Below the pieces are notes generated by a model. It did no database searches, was not told where the DNA came from, and was given only the letters and a program-made list of their open reading frames with translations. Of a stretch of DNA of 57,579 nucleotides, positions 8,361 through 15,335 are shown one piece after another. Source of the DNA: an uncultured Pseudogracilibacillus sp. (GTDB lineage: Bacteria; Bacillota; Bacilli; Bacillales; Amphibacillaceae); assembly GCA_937974845.1 (NCBI GenBank), contig CALJVC010000027.1, positions 1 through 57,579 on the forward strand, given 5' to 3'. Position numbers and translations under genes: made by a program. Position 1 is the first letter of the stretch. Every line of letters starts with the position of its first letter.

Positions 8361-9047
8361 TTAACTTCTAGCTAAACTAGCAACAGGCCACATCGATTCG
8401 TTTTCTGCCATATCCCAGAACATATACTCGTAGTAACTTGTCTTAATAAAAATATCTTCTAACTTCTGTAATTCGTGTTCTGGTTTTCCTTCAGCGATTT
8501 CATCGATTAAATCGATACAATCCTTTGCGATCTCTGTAAAACCTTCTGATGAATACATTCGAACCCAGTTACCATATAACTCATGCTCTAATGCACCTGG
8601 CCATTTAGCTAATTCTTTCCCTATCCAATTGTAACTCCAAGCACAAGCAAGAACGGCTGCCACAGCATTTTCAACGCCTCCTAACTGGGCTTGACTAATC
8701 ATATAACTTGTATAAGAGGTCATCGTTGCAGAAGGTTCTGTCGCTTCAAGTTCTTCATTTGTAATCCCAAACTTAGCAGCATATTCCCGGTGTAAATCCA
8801 TTTCAAAATTCATCGTGCCATGCAAAAGGTTTGCAAAGATAGTCATCGTTTTTAAATCGTTGGCTTTCGTTGCACCGATTGCAAAAACTCGGGAATATTC
8901 AATTAAATAAACATAATCTTGCTTCATATAGTGGATAAACTTATCCTTATCTAAAGTCCCTTCACCAATTCCTTTGACAAAGGGATGGGTTAAATAACTT
9001 TGCCAAACCGGTTCAATCTTCTGAAACAACCGCTCAGAAAACTTCAT
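8361..9047 (-). CDS. tenA: Thiaminase II / aminopyrimidine aminohydrolase TenA
   Basis: Hydrolyses the amino group of 4-amino-5-aminomethyl-2-methylpyrimidine from degraded thiamin to give HMP, a salvage step of thiamin synthesis. The 228-aa protein has the TenA/THI-4 fold signatures. Its nucleophile is Cys135 in VLACAWSYNW, the same number as in B. subtilis TenA; other conserved residues are Asp44 in MKQDYVYL and Glu207 in SYYEYMFW. It stands alone, apart from the tenI-thiSGF operon at 28.7 kb, and has its own TPP riboswitch and terminator upstream. Thiamin salvage is thus controlled by TPP independently of thiazole synthesis. Confidence 0.96.
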   Translation of the reverse strand: MKFSERLFQKIEPVWQSYLTHPFVKGIGEGTLDKDKFIHYMKQDYVYLIEYSRVFAIGATKANDLKTMTIFANLLHGTMNFEMDLHREYAAKFGITNEELEATEPSATMTSYTSYMISQAQLGGVENAVAAVLACAWSYNWIGKELAKWPGALEHELYGNWVRMYSSEGFTEIAKDCIDLIDEIAEGKPEHELQKLEDIFIKTSYYEYMFWDMAENESMWPVASLARS

Positions 9048-9093
9048 CTTCTCGTCATCTCCTTTAAGCTTATTTGAATAAAGAAATCAAAAA

Positions 9094-9119
9094 AACCATT
9101 CCTAACGTAAGGAATGGTT
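9094..9119 (-). terminator. TPP-riboswitch expression-platform terminator (tenA)
   Basis: AACCATTCC and GGAATGGTT form a 9-bp stem, and on the minus strand a run of seven T follows. It lies between the TPP aptamer and tenA, so TPP binding is expected to favour premature termination. Confidence 0.88.
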
Positions 9120-9170
9120 AATTAGCATAACGAGAAAACGACGAAACTTCTCGTTCCTATTATTCTACCA

Positions 9171-9256
9171 TCACTTCCCTACGCTAGTATTAACTAGATC
9201 AGGTTCAAAGGGTCAAGCCCAGGCTTTCTCAGCGAATACACGCTCCCCTAGTGATT
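9171..9256 (-). promoter_or_regulatory. TPP riboswitch (THI element) of tenA
   Basis: Read on the minus strand it shows the conserved THI-box order: CTAGGGGAGC, CGCTGAGA, then ACCCTTTGAACCTGATC and TAATACTAGCGTAGGGAAGT. These are the core elements of the TPP aptamer (the CUGAGA and ACCUGAUC loops plus the closing P1 stem). A terminator follows at 9094-9119. Such aptamers switch off thiamin genes when TPP is plentiful. Confidence 0.97.
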
Positions 9257-9655
9257 CCTTTATTCGATTATTTAATTCTAGATAAACATAAAAAACATAT
9301 TCTGTCAAGACCTATTATGCTAGAAATACAATAAACAAAATGCTTAACATTAGAATCTGAACCCGCATTATCCGATGATAAAAATTTTATCCTTAATACT
9401 AAAGAAAGCTTATATGAACTGTGCCTTTCCGATGTCAAACCTGACTTTATTTAGTATCATCTACATATATAGAGAAATCTAAAACACCTATCATCTGCTA
9501 TATCAAAATAATAGATTTAATATTTGCTAATGAATGAATTGCTTTAATAGAATTTCCGGAAAGTTCATAACGATGTGATAAAAACTTCATGATTACTTCA
9601 CAATTACCTAGGATAATAAATAAAAGAACTGACTTATATTTGGAGGGCATAAACG
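9257..9655. other. Divergent intergenic region tenA / two-component system
   Basis: About 400 bp with no credible gene. A 73-codon minus-strand frame here is AT-rich, lacks a Shine-Dalgarno sequence and runs into the response-regulator gene, so I do not accept it. The right end holds the phased hexamers described at 9564-9617. Confidence 0.5.
9564..9617 (+). promoter_or_regulatory. Phased TTCAYR hexamers (PhoP-box-like) and -10 before the response regulator
   Basis: TTCATA (9564), a degenerate GTGATA (9575), TTCATG (9586) and TTCACA (9597) start at exact 11-nt intervals, followed by a -10 candidate GATAAT at 9612-9617. OmpR/PhoB-family regulators such as Bacillus PhoP bind TTHAYA-type hexamers with this period. 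The gene downstream is itself an OmpR-type regulator, so autoregulation is likely. The same arrangement occurs before the SCO1 gene at 14543. Confidence 0.55.
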
Positions 9656-10330
9656 ATGGAAGACTATGTTGTGATGGTAATTGACGATGAGCCGGACATG
9701 AGAAAAATGATGCGAACATTTTTAGAAGAAGATGGTTATGAGGTCATTGAAGCAAAGGATGGCCTTCATGCGCTCGATTTATTAAAAGTGGAAAAACCAC
9801 ATCTATGCCTAATCGATGTCATGATGCCTTTTATGGATGGGTTTTCTTTCGCTAAAAAAATGCAAGAGGAAATGTCAATCCCATTTATTTTCGTGACGGC
9901 TAAAGGAGACGAATGGGATACCGTTCATGGTTTAAAATTAGGAGGCGACGATTATATCGTCAAGCCATTTAAACCGATGGAATTACTTGCTCGAATCGAA
10001 TCGGTTCTTAGGAGAAGCTATAAACAAAAAAGAGAGACAGAAATCCTCCAAGTTGGACCTCTCAGGATTAACAACAAATCCTATGAAGTAACTTTGTCAG
10101 GAAGAAACCTCAACCTTACTAAAAAAGAATACGGGCTCCTATATATTCTTGCAAAAAATAAAGGACGAGTCTTTACTAGGGAACAACTGTTACATACCGT
10201 TTGGGGAGAACATCATCAGAGCAGTGAGCGGACAGTCGATACCCATATTAAAACCTTACGCCTTAAAATGGGCAACGAGCAACATTTTATTCGTACAGTA
10301 TGGGGCATTGGCTATAAGTTCGAGGTGTAA
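9656..10330 (+). CDS. OmpR/PhoB-family response regulator
   Basis: DNA-binding response regulator of 224 aa. The receiver domain (about residues 1-118) has the acidic pair at Asp10-Asp11, the phospho-acceptor Asp54 in CLIDVMMPFMDG, Thr in FVTAKGD and Lys in DYIVKPFKP. The winged-helix Trans_reg_C domain (about 130-224) ends with the usual RTVWGIGYKFEV. It starts at an ATG behind GGAGGG and is followed at once by its sensor kinase. The target genes are unknown; repeats in its own promoter and in the SCO1 promoter suggest a link to the neighbouring respiratory genes. A closer subfamily (PhoP, ResD and others) cannot be assigned here. Confidence 0.93.
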   Translation: MEDYVVMVIDDEPDMRKMMRTFLEEDGYEVIEAKDGLHALDLLKVEKPHLCLIDVMMPFMDGFSFAKKMQEEMSIPFIFVTAKGDEWDTVHGLKLGGDDYIVKPFKPMELLARIESVLRRSYKQKRETEILQVGPLRINNKSYEVTLSGRNLNLTKKEYGLLYILAKNKGRVFTREQLLHTVWGEHHQSSERTVDTHIKTLRLKMGNEQHFIRTVWGIGYKFEV

Positions 10331-10331
10331 A

Positions 10332-11726
10332 ATGAAACACCTATCCCTTTACTATAAAATTTTAATTGTGTTTTCAATAAGTATCGGCTTTACAATCCTG
10401 TTCGCCTCTTATTTTTTACACTTTTTATATACCGAACTTTATTTAGAAAATGTAAAAGAATCGATTGTCTATCAAGGGAAAAGAACCGCTTCCCATTTTC
10501 ATTATGGAGAATTGAATGATGATATCATCCAAAAAATACAATGGTATAACGTCGTATCAGAGTTTGAGGTCATCGTCGTCGATGATTTAGAAGAGCTATC
10601 TTCCTATTTTCCATACAAAGTAAACTATGAAACATTAATTCATAAGGAAGATCGCCATACTTTAGAAAAAGGACAATACGTTCTTAAAAAAGGTTATGTC
10701 CAAGAGTTCAACCGGGAAATTCTTGGCGCTATTTTCCCAATCAAAGGAGAAAACCAATTGATTGGGTTTATTTATATTTATGTTCCTTTAGCGACCGTAA
10801 TGGATGTATTTAGTGGGAGTATACCGATTATCATTCTTGTCGGTGCCAGCTTTTTCGTTCTCGTTTTCTTTATTATTCACCGAATATGGAAGTCGATGTT
10901 CGCCCCTCTTGAAACCTTACGGGATTTAGCCCTAGAAGTATCTAAAGGCAATTATGAACAACAAGTTATCACGGATCGAAACGATGAAATAGGAGAACTC
11001 ACTCAAGCCTTTAACGAAATGAGCGCTTCCTTAGCAGAACAAGAAAAACGAAAGCGTCAGTTTACTTCCGATATCGCCCATGAACTACGAACACCCCTTA
11101 CATATATTAGTGGTTACACCGTTGCCTTAAAAGAAAAAATTTATAGTTCTCCAGATGAAGCCCGACATTATCTAGAAATTATCGAGAAAGAAACGGAACG
11201 TTTAAACAAATTGATTCACGACATGATCGACTTAAATTATTTGCAAGATGACTTATACACCTTGGAAAAAGAGCCAATACCGATTTCACAATTATTACTC
11301 GATGCCTTAGACTTTTTTGATATACGAATCAAAGAAAGAAATTTACAAATAGACCTAACAATTTCAGAAGATTTAATCGTACTCGGCGATGCAAAAAGAA
11401 TCTATCAAGTCTTTTTTAATACGATTGACAATGCGATTAAATACTCCTATGATCATTCGACAATTTCAATCTCTTTACAACAAGAAAAATCATCGATCGT
11501 ATATCATATCAATAATAAAGGGATGACGATAGACAAAGAAGATCTACCACGAATGGGAGAACGATTTTTCAGAACCGACCAGGCACGTAATCGAAAAACT
11601 GGTGGTACCGGTCTTGGTTTATCTATTGTAAAAGAAATCGTTCGTTTACACGGGGGAAGTTTTCATATGACAAGCGATGAGCAAGCTGGTACTTCGGTCT
11701 ACATTCATTTCCCTAGTTTAGAGTAA
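10332..11726 (+). CDS. Two-component sensor histidine kinase
   Basis: Membrane sensor kinase of 464 aa, partner of the preceding response regulator. It has a membrane helix at about residues 8-30, an extracytoplasmic sensor region to about residue 160 and a second membrane helix (IPIIILVGASFFVLVFFII). HAMP, HisKA (phospho-acceptor His in DIAHELRTPL) and HATPase_c follow, the last with NTIDNAIKYS, FFRTDQ and GGTGLGLSIV. The frame is open far upstream inside the regulator gene, but the true start is the ATG at 10332, one base after the regulator stop and behind GAGGTG. A terminator begins at the stop codon. The ligand is unknown. Confidence 0.92.
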   Translation: MKHLSLYYKILIVFSISIGFTILFASYFLHFLYTELYLENVKESIVYQGKRTASHFHYGELNDDIIQKIQWYNVVSEFEVIVVDDLEELSSYFPYKVNYETLIHKEDRHTLEKGQYVLKKGYVQEFNREILGAIFPIKGENQLIGFIYIYVPLATVMDVFSGSIPIIILVGASFFVLVFFIIHRIWKSMFAPLETLRDLALEVSKGNYEQQVITDRNDEIGELTQAFNEMSASLAEQEKRKRQFTSDIAHELRTPLTYISGYTVALKEKIYSSPDEARHYLEIIEKETERLNKLIHDMIDLNYLQDDLYTLEKEPIPISQLLLDALDFFDIRIKERNLQIDLTISEDLIVLGDAKRIYQVFFNTIDNAIKYSYDHSTISISLQQEKSSIVYHINNKGMTIDKEDLPRMGERFFRTDQARNRKTGGTGLGLSIVKEIVRLHGGSFHMTSDEQAGTSVYIHFPSLE

Positions 11727-11751
11727 GTGACTTGCTGTCGCTTACTTTTTT
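11723..11751 (+). terminator. Terminator after the histidine kinase
   Basis: GTAAGTGAC and GTCGCTTAC form a 9-bp stem with one G-T pair, followed by six T. The stem overlaps the kinase stop codon. Confidence 0.85.
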
Positions 11752-11796
11752 ATCACTATAAACTGTTTCAAAACCCTTCTCTATTTATAATTAAAA

Positions 11797-11867
11797 GCGG
11801 ATATGACAATCTTCCATCAACGAGAGAGGAACTTTTATAGTAAAGTGTGGAAGTTCGTCATATCCGC
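11797..11867 (-). terminator. Long inverted repeat after the CydA-like operon
   Basis: GCGGATATGAC (11797-11807) pairs perfectly with GTCATATCCGC (11857-11867), and a further TTCCA/TGGAA block extends the stem to about 20 bp with mismatches. On the minus strand it is followed by TTTTAATT, so it probably terminates the two-gene cytochrome operon. Confidence 0.65.
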
Positions 11868-11922
11868 GATAATCTATTAAAGGACGACATATTCATAACC
11901 TTCAATAGATTAATTGCTAAAA

Positions 11923-12975
11923 TTATTCTTCAAGTTTTTCTTGAACATTGACTGTACGAGGATGCTCATCAATATAAGGTTTTAAATAATTTTCCCTCAA
12001 TTCATGACGCATCCATCCCATTGCACCTAGTACAACGACGAAGGTAGCTACCGATAGGATAAAGTAACGCTTTGTAGAATGCTTCATTAACAAGAATAAA
12101 AAGACAAGTAGCACTATCGTTAAAAGAATCGAACCTACGAGTAACGTTGTTAAGAGTAAGTCTTCTCCCATATATAGTAAGCGAATTTCTGGTTCGAACT
12201 GTAATAGTAGCCAAAACCCTGTAAAAAATTGTAATGCTGTGGAAACTATCAGGACTTTTAATCCTAGTTTTTTTCCTAGACCATGGAGTTCCGAAGGCTC
12301 CTCTTCGCCTTTTTCGGCCTTTCTTGACAGGCGCGCGTTCCAGAAGTAAACATAAAACCCTGCTAGAGCGAAGCTAGCTAAGATGAAATGAGCATATCGT
12401 TGCCACACTTGCGGATAATAAGTTAATGCGTGGAAAAAACCCTTCGAACCTTCCCACATATCCGGATATAGCATCGATACGACATTTACAATAAAAATTA
12501 AAGGAACAAAAAGGAGTAAAAGACTACCTATAGCTCCTACAAGAACGTGGATTCGCTTATAGTATACATGGGTCCAACGATCCCAGGTAAATTTATATAC
12601 ATATAAGAGTAAAAAGGCAACGATTAAAAGGATTAAAAGAGACAGCCAAGCTTTACCTATTAAAATTGTCGAAGGATAAAAGTACTGAGTATAGATAACG
12701 CTAATTAATAACAATGGTGCAACACCTAGTACAACTGCAATACTTTTCAAGACAGAAGTATGATGGGCTAATTGGGAGGCCATTTCATCATAGAGACGAT
12801 TTCTCGTCTTGATCCCCCGCACTTCCTGTACAACGGCTAACGCTGAGGAACCCACCGTAATATTGACGAAAATAATATGCAGTAAAAAACTAATAACAAT
12901 TAACCATTCAAAAAAACCAACATTACCCGGAATAACAAGCTCTAAATCTTCCGGTACAATCGAAAGTAAATACAT
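11923..12975 (-). CDS. CydA-like multi-pass membrane protein (second subunit)
   Basis: Membrane protein of 350 aa with about nine hydrophobic segments. The N-terminal part (LLHIIFVNITVGSSALAVV, near residue 30) resembles the first helix of cytochrome bd subunit I, with a His positioned like the high-spin haem ligand. It lacks the quinol-loop motif GRQPW of true CydA and any CxxCH motif. Its start follows the stop of the upstream CydA-cytochrome c gene without a gap, so the two surely form a complex. It is not a typical CydB. I infer a redox membrane subunit of the bd superfamily; the substrate is unknown. Confidence 0.75.
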   Translation of the reverse strand: MYLLSIVPEDLELVIPGNVGFFEWLIVISFLLHIIFVNITVGSSALAVVQEVRGIKTRNRLYDEMASQLAHHTSVLKSIAVVLGVAPLLLISVIYTQYFYPSTILIGKAWLSLLILLIVAFLLLYVYKFTWDRWTHVYYKRIHVLVGAIGSLLLLFVPLIFIVNVVSMLYPDMWEGSKGFFHALTYYPQVWQRYAHFILASFALAGFYVYFWNARLSRKAEKGEEEPSELHGLGKKLGLKVLIVSTALQFFTGFWLLLQFEPEIRLLYMGEDLLLTTLLVGSILLTIVLLVFLFLLMKHSTKRYFILSVATFVVVLGAMGWMRHELRENYLKPYIDEHPRTVNVQEKLEE

Positions 12976-14327
12976 TATGGAGCCGCCTCCTCTTTCACTC
13001 GCTTCGCTGTTGCCTTATCCTTCGTTACTTCATGTAAATAATGGGCTAAGGCTTCCCTTTCCTCATCCGTACCTACAAAAGGTGGCATGAAAGGTCTTGC
13101 TTCGTGAAGCGTGCTAATGTATTGATCGAGTGCCTCCTCAGACCAACCATTAATTCGATGAGAAAAGGCTCTCGTTTCTCGCCAACCATCGATTGTATGG
13201 CAGGCTAAACATTGTCCCTTGTAAAGCTCTTCTCCTGCTTCAAACTTGTTCTCTTCAGTTACTTCTTTCACCTTAGTAAAAGGAGAAGTTTTTAAGTATC
13301 CTTCTTTGTTATATACTTCTGCATCTTTTTCCAATATTCCGTTAGCATACATATAATCGTAAATAATAAAAGGCTTTCTAACAGATTCTCGAACCATTTC
13401 AAACTCAGCAATAAAGCCAATAGAAGCGAAAAAGACAGCAATGGTTAACAGAATAGATACCTTCTTTGGTCTTACAAGCATCCAGAGACCGAAAAGAACA
13501 AAGACAATTAACCCAGCGATATTTATAACCGTAAAGTTTTCTTTAGTCATTCCAGTTGACCATACGATTAATTCATAAGCTTCGTCAGGTATTTTATATA
13601 AATACCACACACCTGTAATTAATAAGAATGGAAAGGCGACAGCATTAATCTTTCCAAACACACCAAAGATATCTTTTTGCAACTGTTTATTTTTCACTAA
13701 TAATTTGACAAAAACCGAAATTAAGGCAATAGCTAAAACAATTGCAATACCTGTTCTGAAAGCTAATGATGGTAAGTACGTTGGGTTAAAGAATGCGTTC
13801 CAGAAGGATAAAGTATCCGTCCATTTACCGGGGGTTAATTTCGCTGATAAAATTCCGGTAATAATTGCTGCTGTCAACCAACTAAACAGGACAAGAGCCC
13901 AACCAATTCGGTTATGGATGACTCTCTTAGCTCCCTGCCACTTATCCCAAGTATAAAAGTACACAATGAGTAAAACGACTTCCGTAATAAAGACGATCCA
14001 TTCTACAAACCATGCCCAAAAGAAGATTCGTAACAATGAACCGATGGAGTCCGGTTGGATTACTGTTGTACTAAACCAAATACCGACCCCTGTGATCGCT
14101 CCAACCGTAGTTGTAATAATAAGTACCCATTTACTAAAGGTTCTTGCTGTAGCTAGCAAACCTTCATTTTCCCGTTTAATACCTACATATTCAAGGGATA
14201 CCATTAACGTTGTCATCCCGATGGCTACCCCATGGCTTACAATGACATGAATGATCGCAATAATTGCAATAACCGTACCATTACCGAGCCAAGGAAATTC
14301 AATGACTGGAAAATTCAAAGGTGTCAT
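12975..14327 (-). CDS. CydA-like protein with C-terminal cytochrome c domain
   Basis: A 450-aa fusion of a CydA-like membrane domain (about residues 1-330, eight or nine helices; first helix IIHVIVSHGVAIGM with a His placed as in CydA) and a soluble c-type cytochrome. The c-haem site is CLACH at residues 373-377, with Met414 in ARPFMPPF as probable sixth ligand. The GRQPW quinol-binding motif is absent, so quinol oxidation as in cytochrome bd is doubtful. Proteins of this architecture are known as divergent members of the bd-oxidase superfamily. It is co-transcribed with the 350-aa CydA-like partner and divergent from an SCO1 gene. Electron donor and acceptor cannot be told from sequence. Confidence 0.85.
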   Translation of the reverse strand: MTPLNFPVIEFPWLGNGTVIAIIAIIHVIVSHGVAIGMTTLMVSLEYVGIKRENEGLLATARTFSKWVLIITTTVGAITGVGIWFSTTVIQPDSIGSLLRIFFWAWFVEWIVFITEVVLLIVYFYTWDKWQGAKRVIHNRIGWALVLFSWLTAAIITGILSAKLTPGKWTDTLSFWNAFFNPTYLPSLAFRTGIAIVLAIALISVFVKLLVKNKQLQKDIFGVFGKINAVAFPFLLITGVWYLYKIPDEAYELIVWSTGMTKENFTVINIAGLIVFVLFGLWMLVRPKKVSILLTIAVFFASIGFIAEFEMVRESVRKPFIIYDYMYANGILEKDAEVYNKEGYLKTSPFTKVKEVTEENKFEAGEELYKGQCLACHTIDGWRETRAFSHRINGWSEEALDQYISTLHEARPFMPPFVGTDEEREALAHYLHEVTKDKATAKRVKEEAAP

Positions 14328-14671
14328 CCTCCTTCAATCTATCAATCTTTTTATTTACGAGATCTCGTATTTTCTTACGGTCTAGCTCCTCCCTCTTAGA
14401 AAAGGGCTAACCTTCGACTATCATCTTAATGACTTACTTTGAATTCTGTGTGAAGTATTTTCAACGATTTTGTTACATTATAGGGATATTTTTCTTAAGC
14501 TTTATCTTCCTTTAGTAATTGTGAAGGACTTTCCATCAATACTTCACAAAAACTTCACAGAAATTTGATATATTATCGATAGAGCATCTAAGCATGCTCT
14601 TGAAAACGGCCTTCCGTCATCAAGAAGCCGAGAACTATAATAGCTATTTCCTATAAAGGAGAAATGTACGA
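14328..14671. other. Divergent intergenic region of the cytochrome operon and SCO1
   Basis: A 344-bp promoter region without an ORF. It contains phased TTCACA repeats on the plus strand, described at 14543-14576, and inverse copies (TGTGAA) around 14449 and at 14520-14525 that could serve the cytochrome operon. Confidence 0.55.
14543..14576 (+). promoter_or_regulatory. Phased TTCACA repeats and -10 upstream of SCO1
   Basis: TTCACA at 14543 and 14554 and TTGATA at 14565 start at exact 11-nt intervals, followed by TATTAT at 14571-14576 as a possible -10. This matches the layout before the response-regulator gene (9564-9602). I infer control by that OmpR-type regulator; it is unproven. Confidence 0.55.
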
Positions 14672-15235
14672 ATGAAGCGAAAGACCTTTATTTTTCTATG
14701 CCTATTATTTGTCCTAACGGCTTGCAATACTGAAGAAGAACCCCTTCAATCTGTTGAATCCTTCACTTTTGAAGATCAAAACGGAAGGCCCTTTCATTCT
14801 AATCAACTCGAAGGAGAACCTTGGATTGCGAGCTTTTTATTTACGAACTGTGAAACAGTTTGCCCACCGATGACAAAGGAATTAGCTTCCTTGAAAGATA
14901 CATTAAAAAAAGTTGACCTTGATATTACGTTCGTATCCTTTTCTGTTGATCCCCATATTGATACGCCAAAGAAAGTAAAAGAGTTTTTAAGTCAATTTAC
15001 CGAAGACCAAGAAAATTGGCACTTTTTAACGGGGTATAGCCAAGAAAGAATCGAACAATTTGCCCTAGAAAACTTTCAAACGATTGTCCAAAAACCTCCC
15101 CATAGTAGTCAGGTGATTCACGGAACGAATTTCTTTTTAGTCAATGGAAAGGGACAAGTTATCGGGGAATATAGTTATACCGATGAAGGATATTTAGAAG
15201 AGTTGCTCGAGGATTTAAAAGGAGCAGAAGACTAG
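14672..15235 (+). CDS. SCO1/SenC/PrrC-family copper-binding lipoprotein
   Basis: Membrane-anchored thioredoxin-fold protein that delivers copper to cytochrome oxidase CuA sites or acts as a thiol redox sensor. The 187-aa protein starts with a lipoprotein signal (cleavage before Cys18 in FVLTACN). It has the copper-binding CxxxC in TNCETVCPP and the third ligand His in VIHGTNFFLV, so all metal ligands are present. The ATG at 14672 follows AAAGGAG. It is divergent from the CydA-cytochrome c operon. That is odd, because bd-type proteins carry no copper; the partner oxidase may be elsewhere. Confidence 0.93.
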   Translation: MKRKTFIFLCLLFVLTACNTEEEPLQSVESFTFEDQNGRPFHSNQLEGEPWIASFLFTNCETVCPPMTKELASLKDTLKKVDLDITFVSFSVDPHIDTPKKVKEFLSQFTEDQENWHFLTGYSQERIEQFALENFQTIVQKPPHSSQVIHGTNFFLVNGKGQVIGEYSYTDEGYLEELLEDLKGAED

Positions 15236-15264
15236 ATATCATCTTATGAAAATTAACCGATAAA

Positions 15265-15309
15265 AAAGGATGGAAGAAGGTAGTATACTATCTACCTCTT
15301 CCATCCTTT
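15265..15309. terminator. Bidirectional terminator between SCO1 and the MMPL gene
   Basis: GGATGGAAG/CTTCCATCC (9 bp) continues into AGGTAG/CTACCT (6 bp) past one bulged base. A/T runs flank both sides, so it serves both convergent genes. Confidence 0.9.
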
Positions 15310-15335
15310 CATATTATCTATAAGTTAAATTTGCC

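Noticed and set aside
9498..9719. Minus-strand frame of 73 codons before the response regulator
   Set aside because: AT-rich, no ribosome site, overlaps the regulator gene and the phased promoter repeats.
10149..10331. N-terminal extension of the histidine kinase overlapping the response regulator
   Set aside because: The overlap reads as out-of-frame regulator sequence; the ATG at 10332 has a ribosome site and gives a normal kinase start with a membrane helix.
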